Positions 15,688-23,480 of a DNA stretch of 36,250 nt are shown here, piece after piece. Origin of the DNA: Legionella steigerwaltii (GTDB taxonomy: Bacteria > Pseudomonadota > Gammaproteobacteria > Legionellales > Legionellaceae); assembly GCF_001468065.1 (NCBI RefSeq), contig NZ_LNYZ01000043.1, positions 38,121 through 74,370 on the forward strand. Reading direction: 5' to 3'. The notes under the pieces are model-generated. The model did no database searches, had not been told where the DNA came from, and saw only the letters and a program-made list of their open reading frames with translations. How positions within the stretch are numbered: position 1 is the first letter of the stretch; every line of letters begins with the position of its first letter. The position numbers were made by a program, and so were the translations under genes.

Positions 15688-16590
15688 TTATCGTTGATGC
15701 TGAAAAAACAACTTCTTATCACCGTAATTTGAAGCCAATAAAGGGCTTTCCAGCATTAAGGTCCCTATATGGTATTCGGTTCCTTGATATTCTCCATAAA
15801 CTTCATAGATTGGCCCCATAGGTATTTCTGAAAATGAGACTCTGAAGTCTTCTCGTGAATTTTCAGGGATCAAATCCTTAACGAAGTTAGTTGGTCTGAA
15901 ATAGATCCGCTCAGGAAAGACCGGGATCCCATTAAATTTCCCTTCACTCGTCCAGGCAGCTAAATGCCACAAAGGAAGATTATTTGCAGGATCACGAGTC
16001 CATTCAAATATTTTTTCAATCGCCTTCAAGGTCCAACTTGTAGGATGAGGTATTTGATTCGAAAAGTCTTTTGCAAAATAATTCCAGTTGTCTTTTTGTC
16101 CCTCTAGCAAATTCATCACCTGCAAATTGACTGAAGGATGTTCAGAGATTAAAAATTTAATCGCCATACCAGGAATATAATTATCATCAGCAGGAGGCGT
16201 GGCTAGGGAAAGTCGAGCGACACCTATTGCCCCAGTTTGATAAATACCGGTGAATGGATGATCTGGTGCAGGAACTAATGCGATTTTTCCTACTGAACCA
16301 TTGGCATGAATAATTTTTACTCGTCCCTCAGGAAGTTCATCACTGGCAGTATCAAATGTAGGATTTAAGTTAAATAATCCTTTTAATTTTTCGAGTACTT
16401 CATTAAAACTATTGCCCGTAAGCTGCGGTAAGGGATCTTCTTCATGACTTTCGATAATTTCATTCCATAGTAAATGACGCTTTTCTGCAGCAGATAATTC
16501 CTGGTAATTGCAAGGTAATTGAGCATATAAAGCAAAACTCATGAAAAAATAGATGAGTCCACTAAAAATCAAAGTCAAACAACGACACAT
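15688..16590 (-). CDS. Exported catalase-superfamily-like protein
   Basis: 300 residues from the ATG at 16590, which has AAGGAGG five bases upstream and opens a clean signal peptide (CLTLIFSGLIYFFMSFALYA); the longer frame to 16671 lacks both. The segment GRVKIIHANGSVGKI (H95 in this numbering) resembles the distal-His strand of haem catalases (R-V-x-HAxG-xG). It is followed by TGAIGVARLSLA and PGMAIKFL, parallel to the catalase strands PIAVRFS and RGFAVKF. I do not see a clear proximal RxxxY haem ligand near the C-terminus, so haem binding and catalase activity are uncertain. An exported, shortened catalase-like fold could be a peroxidase or a non-enzymatic relative. Annotated on motif similarity only. 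Confidence 0.55.
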   Translation of the reverse strand: MCRCLTLIFSGLIYFFMSFALYAQLPCNYQELSAAEKRHLLWNEIIESHEEDPLPQLTGNSFNEVLEKLKGLFNLNPTFDTASDELPEGRVKIIHANGSVGKIALVPAPDHPFTGIYQTGAIGVARLSLATPPADDNYIPGMAIKFLISEHPSVNLQVMNLLEGQKDNWNYFAKDFSNQIPHPTSWTLKAIEKIFEWTRDPANNLPLWHLAAWTSEGKFNGIPVFPERIYFRPTNFVKDLIPENSREDFRVSFSEIPMGPIYEVYGEYQGTEYHIGTLMLESPLLASNYGDKKLFFQHQR

Positions 16591-16689
16591 CGTAACCTCC
16601 TTGTCTTCAAAGTTAATTTTTTTTGAACAGAGTATACGAAATAACGAAGCTTTTCTAGGCCGCGTATCCATTATGTTTTTTTAAAATTT

Positions 16690-16768
16690 GTAGCCTGGGT
16701 GCAGCGTAGCGAAACCCGGGTTAAAGAGACTATACTATCCCTGTTCCGCTACGCGGCACCAAGGCCAC
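16690..16768. repeat. GTAGCCTGGGTG palindromic repeat, diverged copy
   Basis: GTAGCCTGGGTGCAGCGTAG pairs with CTACGCGGCACCAAGGCCAC; several mismatches show this copy is decaying. It lies between the catalase-like and beta-lactamase-like genes, just after the latter's stop codon. Confidence 0.75.
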
Positions 16769-16780
16769 AAATTTGAGAAG

Positions 16781-17851
16781 CTACGACCTCATAAAATGGT
16801 CATAAATAGCACGACTTGCAAGGGCGATAGCACGACTACGCGGGTAATCACTGGCTGATTTTGATTTAACATAGACTGCAATCGCGATATGACCTTTATT
16901 ATTAGGCAAAGTAATAATGCCAACGTCACTAACAAAACGATAAAGTTTTTTAGACCCTGGATATCTTAAATAGTCCCGTTCATAAATAGACCAAGTTCCT
17001 GTTTTATGAGCTACTTTAACATGGGGTGGCAATAATCCTTTTATTCTACTGCGGCCAGTTCGGCATTGCTCCATGATTTTCATGAGAAGATTAGTGCTTG
17101 ATTCTGAAAGTGCTTGTTTTTTATATAATTTCACAAGCAATTTTGCCATATCATTAGGCGTCGTAGTATCGCGCGTGTCTTTTTCAAAACGTTGCCATGC
17201 TCTCTGCTTTTCTTTCAGGGGAACACGATTCGATATTTTTTGCCAGGAATATATAGGCTGACGTTTTTTTAAAAATGAACGATCCACATGATTTGTATCT
17301 ACAAACATTTCCATAATGGAGCGATTAATAAAAATATTTTTGAAGCCCAGAGCACTCATACGTTGTGCTACATATTTAGGGCCATTAGCCGCCTGCAATA
17401 ATGCATCACTTGCGCTGTTATCACTATTTTTGAGAGTATGCATCAGTATTTGTTTTAAAGAAATATTCAATTTTTTCTTTTCGAATAAATAATGCAGCGC
17501 TCCAGAACCAGGAACTGAATTACGTGAATCCATTTTAATGACACGATTCAAAGAATCTTTTTTCTCATCAACGCGGTGTAAAAAAGCCATTGCAATAGGT
17601 AATTTGATTGTACTTGCCATGAAAAATCGCTGATTGCTATTATGTGCAATCACCTTGTTTTTCTCTATATAAATTGCAGTAACCCCCATGATTGTATTCG
17701 ATTTTTTTTCAATGGCATTTAATTTTTTAATTAGTTCTGCATCACTCTGAGCAGCAAAACCAGTTACTGAAAATACAAAAACCAAAAACCAACACATCAA
17801 GGTACCTTTTATACCTAGAGTATTGGTATACTGCGCCAGTAATTTTTTCAT
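16781..17851 (-). CDS. Class A beta-lactamase-fold serine hydrolase, exported
   Basis: 356 residues from the ATG at 17851; a hydrophobic export segment follows (CWFLVFVFSVTGFAA). An inner ATG at 17797 with AAAGG upstream is an alternative start. Numbering from 17851: SxxK motif S80-T-I-K83, SDN at 143-145 (KNSDNSASD), and KTG at 283-285 (AHKTGTW) are all intact, plus DTTTPNDMAKLL and the helix before KTG typical of class A enzymes. Where RxExxLN is expected there is IMEMFVD (E181 with D185 in place of Asn), and about 45 extra residues separate this loop from DTTTP. That makes it longer than standard 290-residue enzymes and leaves true beta-lactam hydrolysis open; it could be a DD-peptidase-like or narrow enzyme. 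Periplasmic by its signal. Confidence 0.82.
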   Translation of the reverse strand: MKKLLAQYTNTLGIKGTLMCWFLVFVFSVTGFAAQSDAELIKKLNAIEKKSNTIMGVTAIYIEKNKVIAHNSNQRFFMASTIKLPIAMAFLHRVDEKKDSLNRVIKMDSRNSVPGSGALHYLFEKKKLNISLKQILMHTLKNSDNSASDALLQAANGPKYVAQRMSALGFKNIFINRSIMEMFVDTNHVDRSFLKKRQPIYSWQKISNRVPLKEKQRAWQRFEKDTRDTTTPNDMAKLLVKLYKKQALSESSTNLLMKIMEQCRTGRSRIKGLLPPHVKVAHKTGTWSIYERDYLRYPGSKKLYRFVSDVGIITLPNNKGHIAIAVYVKSKSASDYPRSRAIALASRAIYDHFMRS

Positions 17852-18124
17852 AAAATATTTAATCCATTTCTCATTATTTTTATTCAATTTAGCGTAATAA
17901 CCAGCAATAAGTTCATTACTGTATATTTCAAATCGTATGATAAAACGTACGTTAGAAATTTCCCTATCAGCATGTAACAGTCCATAGTTTGTTAGGAAGG
18001 TTTGCGACCTGGATCAGGGATTTAATTTTCTTTACCGTACCAGCTACTTATCTAATATCTCACAATTAAGTGCCTGGATAAACAAAAACCAATAACCAGT
18101 TTCAGTAATTAATGAGACACGTCT

Positions 18125-19549
18125 CTATGGTGCCGGGGTTTCTGTTGCTTCTAAAAGTTTAGCCTTTTCCTTCTTCGGTGAACTAAAAATCATGCTTAAA
18201 ACTTTGCCTGACTGTTTGAACTGTTCTCTTTTGTCAGTGTTTGGCGTGTCAGGTACTTCCCGTTCTTGTACAGTAGTAGATGAAGATCTCCTGAATATTG
18301 TTGGCAACTTAGCTTGAGAATATCGTCTCGATATTCTCTTAGGCTCAGTGTAATTTGAATTGGAGGCCCCCATACTTGAATTTTCCTCGGCAAAAGAAGG
18401 TGCTGATGATGACTGTGCAAGATGAAGCGCCTGCTCCAAACAAATCAGTGCCCCTTTAACCTCCATTCGTTGTGACTTTTCCTTGCTTGTTAAAGAGAGA
18501 ATGATATCTTTTAAAACCGAGCCGACAGGACTTTGAAATACTTCATGCTCTAAATTCAAATGCTCGCGAAGATCTTTTTTTTGCATTTTCTCGAGAATTG
18601 CACTTAAACCTTTGACAGCCTCCCCGGATTGCTGTTGCAAAAAATCAGACTGGCTAGAGTCGTACTGATCTGATAGTCGTTGTTTTACTAAGTTCTTGAT
18701 CGCAGTCAGTGTCTGTATATGTTCCGAAACAACAAAATGACCGGTAAGCACTTCATAAATACTAATCCCCAAGCTATAACGGGATTCGTAATCAATTTCT
18801 TGCACAGAAACCATAGGTTTATCTGAACTGCTTGAACCGGGGTTATTATTCACAGAATCGAGTAGGGATTGATACCCTATAGAGATATTATTACTCAGCT
18901 CATTTATTGGAATCGTACCTATTCCAAGCACATCCCGCAAAGACTTCACATCTGAAAGAACTAAACGTCCATCATCAGCAATAACAAAATTGCCGGGTTT
19001 AATGTCAGTAAAACAAAAACCCTCTGCATTCAGCGCGGCCATTATTTGCAACATATTTCTAACATACTCTATGCGGCTAATAAAATCGCTGTTTACTGTT
19101 CGCAAATCCTTTCGCCCACAATACTCCAAAACCTCTAAATAATACTTTTGGAATCTATGAGTAAATTCTTCCATCGCATATTGTTCAGGGAAATACTTGT
19201 TTAAATTGCTATGATTACGTGCTCTTGCATATGCAGAAAAATCAATATCAGCTTCAGAAATGACACGGAAAACAACAGTAACATCCTTATAGCTAATAGA
19301 ATAAATAGGGATTGCAGAACCACCTAATAACTTGATTTCAACTGTCTGTTTTCCTACCTGCATTGTCTCACTAAACTGCGAAATATACTCAGATGTTTTT
19401 AAAGCAAATTTAACAATATTATCTGTAATCCCAGATAAAACTCCTGTCGCCTGTTCCTCTTTAATTTGTTTTTTAAGCGCTTCGGCTACTTGAAAAGCAT
19501 GTTTTCTTTTCCCTTTTTCAGTTTTTTTTTGTTTGTAAAAGGAGTGCAT
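18125..19549 (-). CDS. Divergent eukaryotic-type protein kinase, probable effector
   Basis: 474 residues. The kinase core is visible as FTDIKPGNFVI (179-190; D182, K184 and N187 of the HRDxKxxN loop, His-Arg replaced by Phe-Thr), LSDVKS (198-203; D200 for DFG) and DYESRYSLGISIYEVLTG (253-270), the F-helix equivalent. The usual glycine loop and VAIK lysine are not clear: LLGGSAIP at 74-81 and VVFRVI at 92-97 put Arg95 where Lys is expected. The C-terminal third is Ser/Thr-rich and disordered (about 400-474), with RRYS and RRSSS stretches that could be autophosphorylated. There is no signal peptide or membrane segment; a lone kinase-like gene with low-complexity tail fits translocated Legionella kinases (LegK type) or a pseudokinase. 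The start has AGGG six bases upstream. Confidence 0.78.
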   Translation of the reverse strand: MHSFYKQKKTEKGKRKHAFQVAEALKKQIKEEQATGVLSGITDNIVKFALKTSEYISQFSETMQVGKQTVEIKLLGGSAIPIYSISYKDVTVVFRVISEADIDFSAYARARNHSNLNKYFPEQYAMEEFTHRFQKYYLEVLEYCGRKDLRTVNSDFISRIEYVRNMLQIMAALNAEGFCFTDIKPGNFVIADDGRLVLSDVKSLRDVLGIGTIPINELSNNISIGYQSLLDSVNNNPGSSSSDKPMVSVQEIDYESRYSLGISIYEVLTGHFVVSEHIQTLTAIKNLVKQRLSDQYDSSQSDFLQQQSGEAVKGLSAILEKMQKKDLREHLNLEHEVFQSPVGSVLKDIILSLTSKEKSQRMEVKGALICLEQALHLAQSSSAPSFAEENSSMGASNSNYTEPKRISRRYSQAKLPTIFRRSSSTTVQEREVPDTPNTDKREQFKQSGKVLSMIFSSPKKEKAKLLEATETPAP

Positions 19550-19729
19550 TAAAAACCCTAAAAAAATAAAAATCTGGTCCCGAATTATGCATTAACTCAG
19601 AAAATCATCAAGAATTATTTTATTTGAACATCATGTCTGTTTTGAATAGGAAGTATTTGATTTTCCCTCAGTAGGTTCATTCAGTTCTCTTTAAGCACCA
19701 AAGGAAAATCAATAATGAATCATCTTGAA

Positions 19730-21355
19730 TCACACTTCGGGGTTCACCTTGAGGTAAGTATTTTCCATATACCCCATTAACTCCTCTTTATTCACTGGCA
19801 TCTGAGTTAATCCAATATATTTATCTGGCCGAATCAACACAGCAGTAGGTTTATTGATTTTAAACCGTTCGTGCATTTTTTGATTTTCATCAATCAATAC
19901 TGAAATCGCTTCATCAGTTAGGGGCATTACAGAATTAGGCACTACAATATGGGTTTTGATTAACCCTTTAAATTGCTGTGCAATAGCCGTTGCTATTTCA
20001 GAAAAAACAGGCGGTTGATTATTATTGGCAAGTCCTGTAAATAAAAATAAATGATGCAGCGTTCCTTGGGTAATTTGCTGCAATTCTCTTTTTTCTTTGC
20101 TTTTCGCTTCAATAAAAGGAGAATTAATGAGAAATTCACCTATTTTGAACTGGGTTTTTTCACCCAATACTTTGACTATAGGGCTTTTCGCGTAACTCAC
20201 AGACAACTCAGCAAGATTATTCATAATAAAATTTTTGATTGCGTCGAACGACATGGCCATCCGCAAGATGAAATTACGTAAAGAAATCATCAATGAGTTA
20301 CTTATCATAATCATACGAGTCATAGCCCCAGTATCTTTTAATACCCCTGCAGCGATGGGATGCCGTTCGCTATGATAACTGTCAAGCAATCCATCACTTG
20401 CAAGCCCTTTTTGTACCAGCGCTAGTTTCCAAGCTAAATTATAAATATCTTGTAATCCAGTATTTAAACCTTGTCCCCCCATAGGACTATGGACGTGGGC
20501 TGAATCGCCAGCAAAAAACACTCGTCCATAACGATAGTTTTGGATTTGCTTGTGATCAATACCAAATTGGCTGATCCAAACAGGATCATGCAGGGTTGCT
20601 GGATCAGTGCAACGTGCTTTAAAAGTACGTGTAATATCCTCTATTGAGGGTTCTTGATGCATGACTTTTTCTGGTGCAGTCATTACCAAACGATAACGTT
20701 TGTCCCCCATTGGAAAACAAGCAGCCGGGCCTTCATCACTCACATAGATAATAAATTTATTCTCTGGTAGTTCCCAATCAATCAACAAATCAGCAAGCCA
20801 CCAAGTTTGTTTAAAGGAGGAACCTATAAATTCGGCATTCACTAATTTTCTTAGAGTGCTGTGTGAGCCATCACAAGCAATAATCCAGTTTGATTGAACT
20901 TTTTCAACACTGCCATCAACATGTTTTAAAGTAGATACAATATGGTTTGCTGTTTGTTCGATTTCCGTGAGTTCGGTTTGCCATTCAACATGCAAGCCTC
21001 TATCAACTAAGCCTTGATGGAAAATATGCTCCGTTTTGTTTTGAGGTAGATCAATAACAAAATGATAATCTGCTTCAACATAGGCATAGGTTGCATGGAT
21101 TAACTCTTTTCCTTTGGACTTAAACACGACTCCGTCTACTTTTTGTCCCTCGATGAGTATTTCGTCAAGGAAACTGCAATCCCTTAGAAGATCGAGTGTT
21201 CGAATATGAATAGCCAATGCCTTTGATTTATCACTGAGCGTCGATTTTTTATCAACGATCCGACAACTCAAACCTTGGCGCATCAATTCATTTGCGCAAA
21301 ATAAACCGACAGGTCCAGCTCCAACTACCAGTACATCCAATAACTTATCAGACAT
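19730..21355 (-). CDS. FAD-dependent aromatic monooxygenase-like protein (PheA/TfdB family)
   Basis: 541 residues from the ATG at 21355 (TGGAG five bases upstream; the ATG at 21370 has none). All three flavin motifs are present: GAGPVG near the N-terminus, CDGSHSTLR (the DG motif) near 165 and YGRVFFAGDSAHVHSPMGGQ (the GD motif) near 285, followed by GLNTGLQDIYNLAWKLA. A C-terminal thioredoxin-like domain (about 400-541), as in phenol hydroxylases, is suggested by the overall length. It should hydroxylate an aromatic or polyketide ring using NAD(P)H and O2. No pathway neighbours are found, so the substrate is unknown. Cytosolic. Confidence 0.88.
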   Translation of the reverse strand: MSDKLLDVLVVGAGPVGLFCANELMRQGLSCRIVDKKSTLSDKSKALAIHIRTLDLLRDCSFLDEILIEGQKVDGVVFKSKGKELIHATYAYVEADYHFVIDLPQNKTEHIFHQGLVDRGLHVEWQTELTEIEQTANHIVSTLKHVDGSVEKVQSNWIIACDGSHSTLRKLVNAEFIGSSFKQTWWLADLLIDWELPENKFIIYVSDEGPAACFPMGDKRYRLVMTAPEKVMHQEPSIEDITRTFKARCTDPATLHDPVWISQFGIDHKQIQNYRYGRVFFAGDSAHVHSPMGGQGLNTGLQDIYNLAWKLALVQKGLASDGLLDSYHSERHPIAAGVLKDTGAMTRMIMISNSLMISLRNFILRMAMSFDAIKNFIMNNLAELSVSYAKSPIVKVLGEKTQFKIGEFLINSPFIEAKSKEKRELQQITQGTLHHLFLFTGLANNNQPPVFSEIATAIAQQFKGLIKTHIVVPNSVMPLTDEAISVLIDENQKMHERFKINKPTAVLIRPDKYIGLTQMPVNKEELMGYMENTYLKVNPEV

Positions 21356-21499
21356 ATTTACTCCATGCATTTAATCAAGTCATTTAGGCAAAGAACGATT
21401 ATTTGAACTGCTAAATCTGTAAGCTCATTATAGTCTGATTAATATGCTAAGAGTAGTTAATATTGTTTGCCTTTGTGAAGGGAAAGCCGTTCCGATCTG

Positions 21500-21592
21500 T
21501 CATGTTCCACGGCTTGTCTTGTCCGCGTGGTCCAGAATTGGAGCCTGCGAACAAGTCGCGGGGCGTAGTGGATGGTTTGGCGGTCAAAAATA
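21500..21592. repeat. GC-richer inverted repeat remnant
   Basis: The stretch between the monooxygenase start and the amidase end is clearly richer in GC than its surroundings. CCACGGCTTGT (21508-21518) and ACAAGTCGCGGGG (21551-21563) form an imperfect inverted pair, and CCACG/CGTGG a smaller one. It resembles a decayed dispersed repeat. A plus-strand open frame crosses it (21444-21653) but has no credible protein features. Confidence 0.35.
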
Positions 21593-21597
21593 TGAAC

Positions 21598-22281
21598 TTA
21601 TGAATGCTGATGCCAGTCCAAAGTATTTTTGCTACTACGTACTAATTTCATAACACGATTGAGAAAATCGGGACCAGGATCAGTTTTATCTTTTTGGTAA
21701 TTTGGATCTTGTTCGAGCCAAAGAGGCGTGTTCTTAAAATTCAAATATTCATTATGACCAATAACATATTTTATTTCTGGATATTTCTTTTTAAGGTAAC
21801 ATACTAAAAATGCATTTGCTTTTGTCTGGGCTTCGGTTAGATCATCTTTGCTATCGACCCCCCCTACATTTTCAATACCAATGGCATAATGGTTCAATCC
21901 TATAACATGTCTTGCCATCCAGTGGTCAGGCATGAGTTGATAGATGCTTCCATCACGGTCCACCAAAAAATGGGCTGATACGTTCAAATCGCCAGGTAAC
22001 TCTTTAATGCGTGGTGAATTCTTAGGGAATGTGGGTGAATTAAATACACGAAAAGTTGCTTTAAACGTAGGAATACACGTCCAATGCAAAACAATCATTC
22101 TCGGTTCAATCTCAATGGATTTTGAGTCAATTCCATAATGAGTTAATTGATACTCTCGTGTTAAAGCAATACGTTGTATATCGAATTGAATCGGCGCTTT
22201 GTGAATTTTTTGTGAATCATAGCAAGAAAAGGCATGCACCATTGAGCTTATGAAAAATGAGCAAAATAAGAAAATTTTCAT
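21598..22281 (-). CDS. N-acetylmuramoyl-L-alanine amidase (amidase_2, AmpD-like), exported
   Basis: 227 residues with signal peptide KIFLFCSFFISSMVHAFS. The zinc amidase fold is seen in IVLHWT (H66), AHFLVDRDGSIYQL (103-116), AIGIENVG (E137), VIGHNEYLNF (H176) and KTDPGPDFL (D201). H66, H176 and D201 are the three zinc ligands expected by comparison with AmpD. The stretch between H176 and D201 is longer than in AmpD. It should cut the amide bond between MurNAc and L-Ala in periplasmic peptidoglycan. It starts one base after the stop of the MltA-like gene, so the two are one operon. Confidence 0.9.
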   Translation of the reverse strand: MKIFLFCSFFISSMVHAFSCYDSQKIHKAPIQFDIQRIALTREYQLTHYGIDSKSIEIEPRMIVLHWTCIPTFKATFRVFNSPTFPKNSPRIKELPGDLNVSAHFLVDRDGSIYQLMPDHWMARHVIGLNHYAIGIENVGGVDSKDDLTEAQTKANAFLVCYLKKKYPEIKYVIGHNEYLNFKNTPLWLEQDPNYQKDKTDPGPDFLNRVMKLVRSSKNTLDWHQHS

Positions 22282-22282
22282 A

Positions 22283-23356
22283 TTATTTTTTTAATACCAT
22301 AAAATAAGCGGCCACATAATCAGGTAAATGGTGGGTAGCACGAGCAAACGCATCTCTCCCTGCATAACTACCTGCTAAAAAATCAACTTGATACAAATTA
22401 TTTGTGAATGCTCCACCTGTGTCCGCAAAAATACCGGCTCGCGTCACTATGTTTCCCTTCTGATCAGGGTATTGCACCATCAATAATTTTCCTAAACCAA
22501 ACTGTTCAAGATCTGCAGCAAAAGTCACTTCTGTATTCACAGTGATTTTATGATCTGCATCCTTTCCATAACCTTTGATGCCTGCTACCGGTTTAAAATA
22601 CCAATAACGCTCTTGTTGATAGGGGTTTTTGGCTTTGTTGTATGCAACATTGTTGCAACGATGAACATTAAAGATTTTTGTCTGCTGGTTCAAGCCGAAA
22701 TCGGCAATGACAGTACCTTGCATTAAGGCAGCTTCTATGTCCTCTCGATTGAAATAGCCCAGAACAGGAACATTTTTATTCGCTAATGCTCCTTTTAAGA
22801 TTGCTTGTTTTCCATATTGGAAACGTATGAGCCCAGGCTTGGCATCCGCTTCCTCCAGAGTCAGTAACTCTTCATCTTTAGGAAGCCCATGAAGAGCAAA
22901 AGGATAAGCAGCGCTGCGTTTGTTTGATGCCTTAGCACGATGCACATAATACTTGGTCATCAGAATTTTATCTTTGGGTAAATGAGCAATAAGTGGTTTT
23001 TGCATGCTCAATGGCTTGGCTTGCTCAAGATCGGGGTACCAACGAATAAAATCGAAGTGTTCTTTAACAAAAGCAGGATTATTCAATTCGTTCTGGTGTT
23101 GGCAAATGAATACTAAGGTTGCTTTGACTCGAGCGAGAGGGAGCTTAAACACTTTACCTTCATGAATGACCCGAGGATCATAATGGACGCCTTTATTTAA
23201 ATAAGCCAAAGTTTCTTTAGCTGTAGCGCATAAAGCAGGCCCGTTGATTTCATAGCGAGGTGTAGGTGATGGTGTAGCCGGCACAAAACGAGGTGCAGCA
23301 AAAACCCCAAGACTCATTAATAAGGATAAACTATAAGAAAAAGCTTTTATTTTCAT
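22283..23356 (-). CDS. Exported 3D-domain protein, MltA-like lytic transglycosylase
   Basis: 357 residues with signal peptide (KIKAFSYSLSLLMSLGVFA). The C-terminal part (about 285-345) is a 3D domain: LGKLLMVQYP, AGIFADTGGAF (catalytic-type Asp) and LYQVDFLAGSY, ordered as in MltA (DTGGAI...RADFFWG). The region 180-270 (VPVLGYFNREDIEAALMQG and YWYFKPVAGIKGYG) parallels the MltA insert with its aromatic substrate groove. MltA enzymes cut glycan strands to 1,6-anhydro ends. No lipobox Cys is seen, so the protein is likely soluble and periplasmic. It is placed directly before the amidase gene; together they could cut both glycan and peptide bonds. Confidence 0.8.
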   Translation of the reverse strand: MKIKAFSYSLSLLMSLGVFAAPRFVPATPSPTPRYEINGPALCATAKETLAYLNKGVHYDPRVIHEGKVFKLPLARVKATLVFICQHQNELNNPAFVKEHFDFIRWYPDLEQAKPLSMQKPLIAHLPKDKILMTKYYVHRAKASNKRSAAYPFALHGLPKDEELLTLEEADAKPGLIRFQYGKQAILKGALANKNVPVLGYFNREDIEAALMQGTVIADFGLNQQTKIFNVHRCNNVAYNKAKNPYQQERYWYFKPVAGIKGYGKDADHKITVNTEVTFAADLEQFGLGKLLMVQYPDQKGNIVTRAGIFADTGGAFTNNLYQVDFLAGSYAGRDAFARATHHLPDYVAAYFMVLKK

Positions 23357-23480
23357 TGCTTACGACAATTGTTTAAGAAAAAAAAATGATACCATAGATG
23401 TGTTATTAATTCTAAAAATTAGCTCGGGAAGGATAGAGCGACTATAAGATTCAGAAAACACACATTGATTAGATCATCCC

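Noticed and set aside
17852..18124. Gap examined for a tRNA or small RNA
   Set aside because: No cloverleaf or clear promoter/terminator pair; only a short GAGACACGTCTC palindrome near its end.
21444..21653. 69-codon plus-strand frame across a GC-rich repeat
   Set aside because: It runs into the antisense of the amidase gene and has no coding features.
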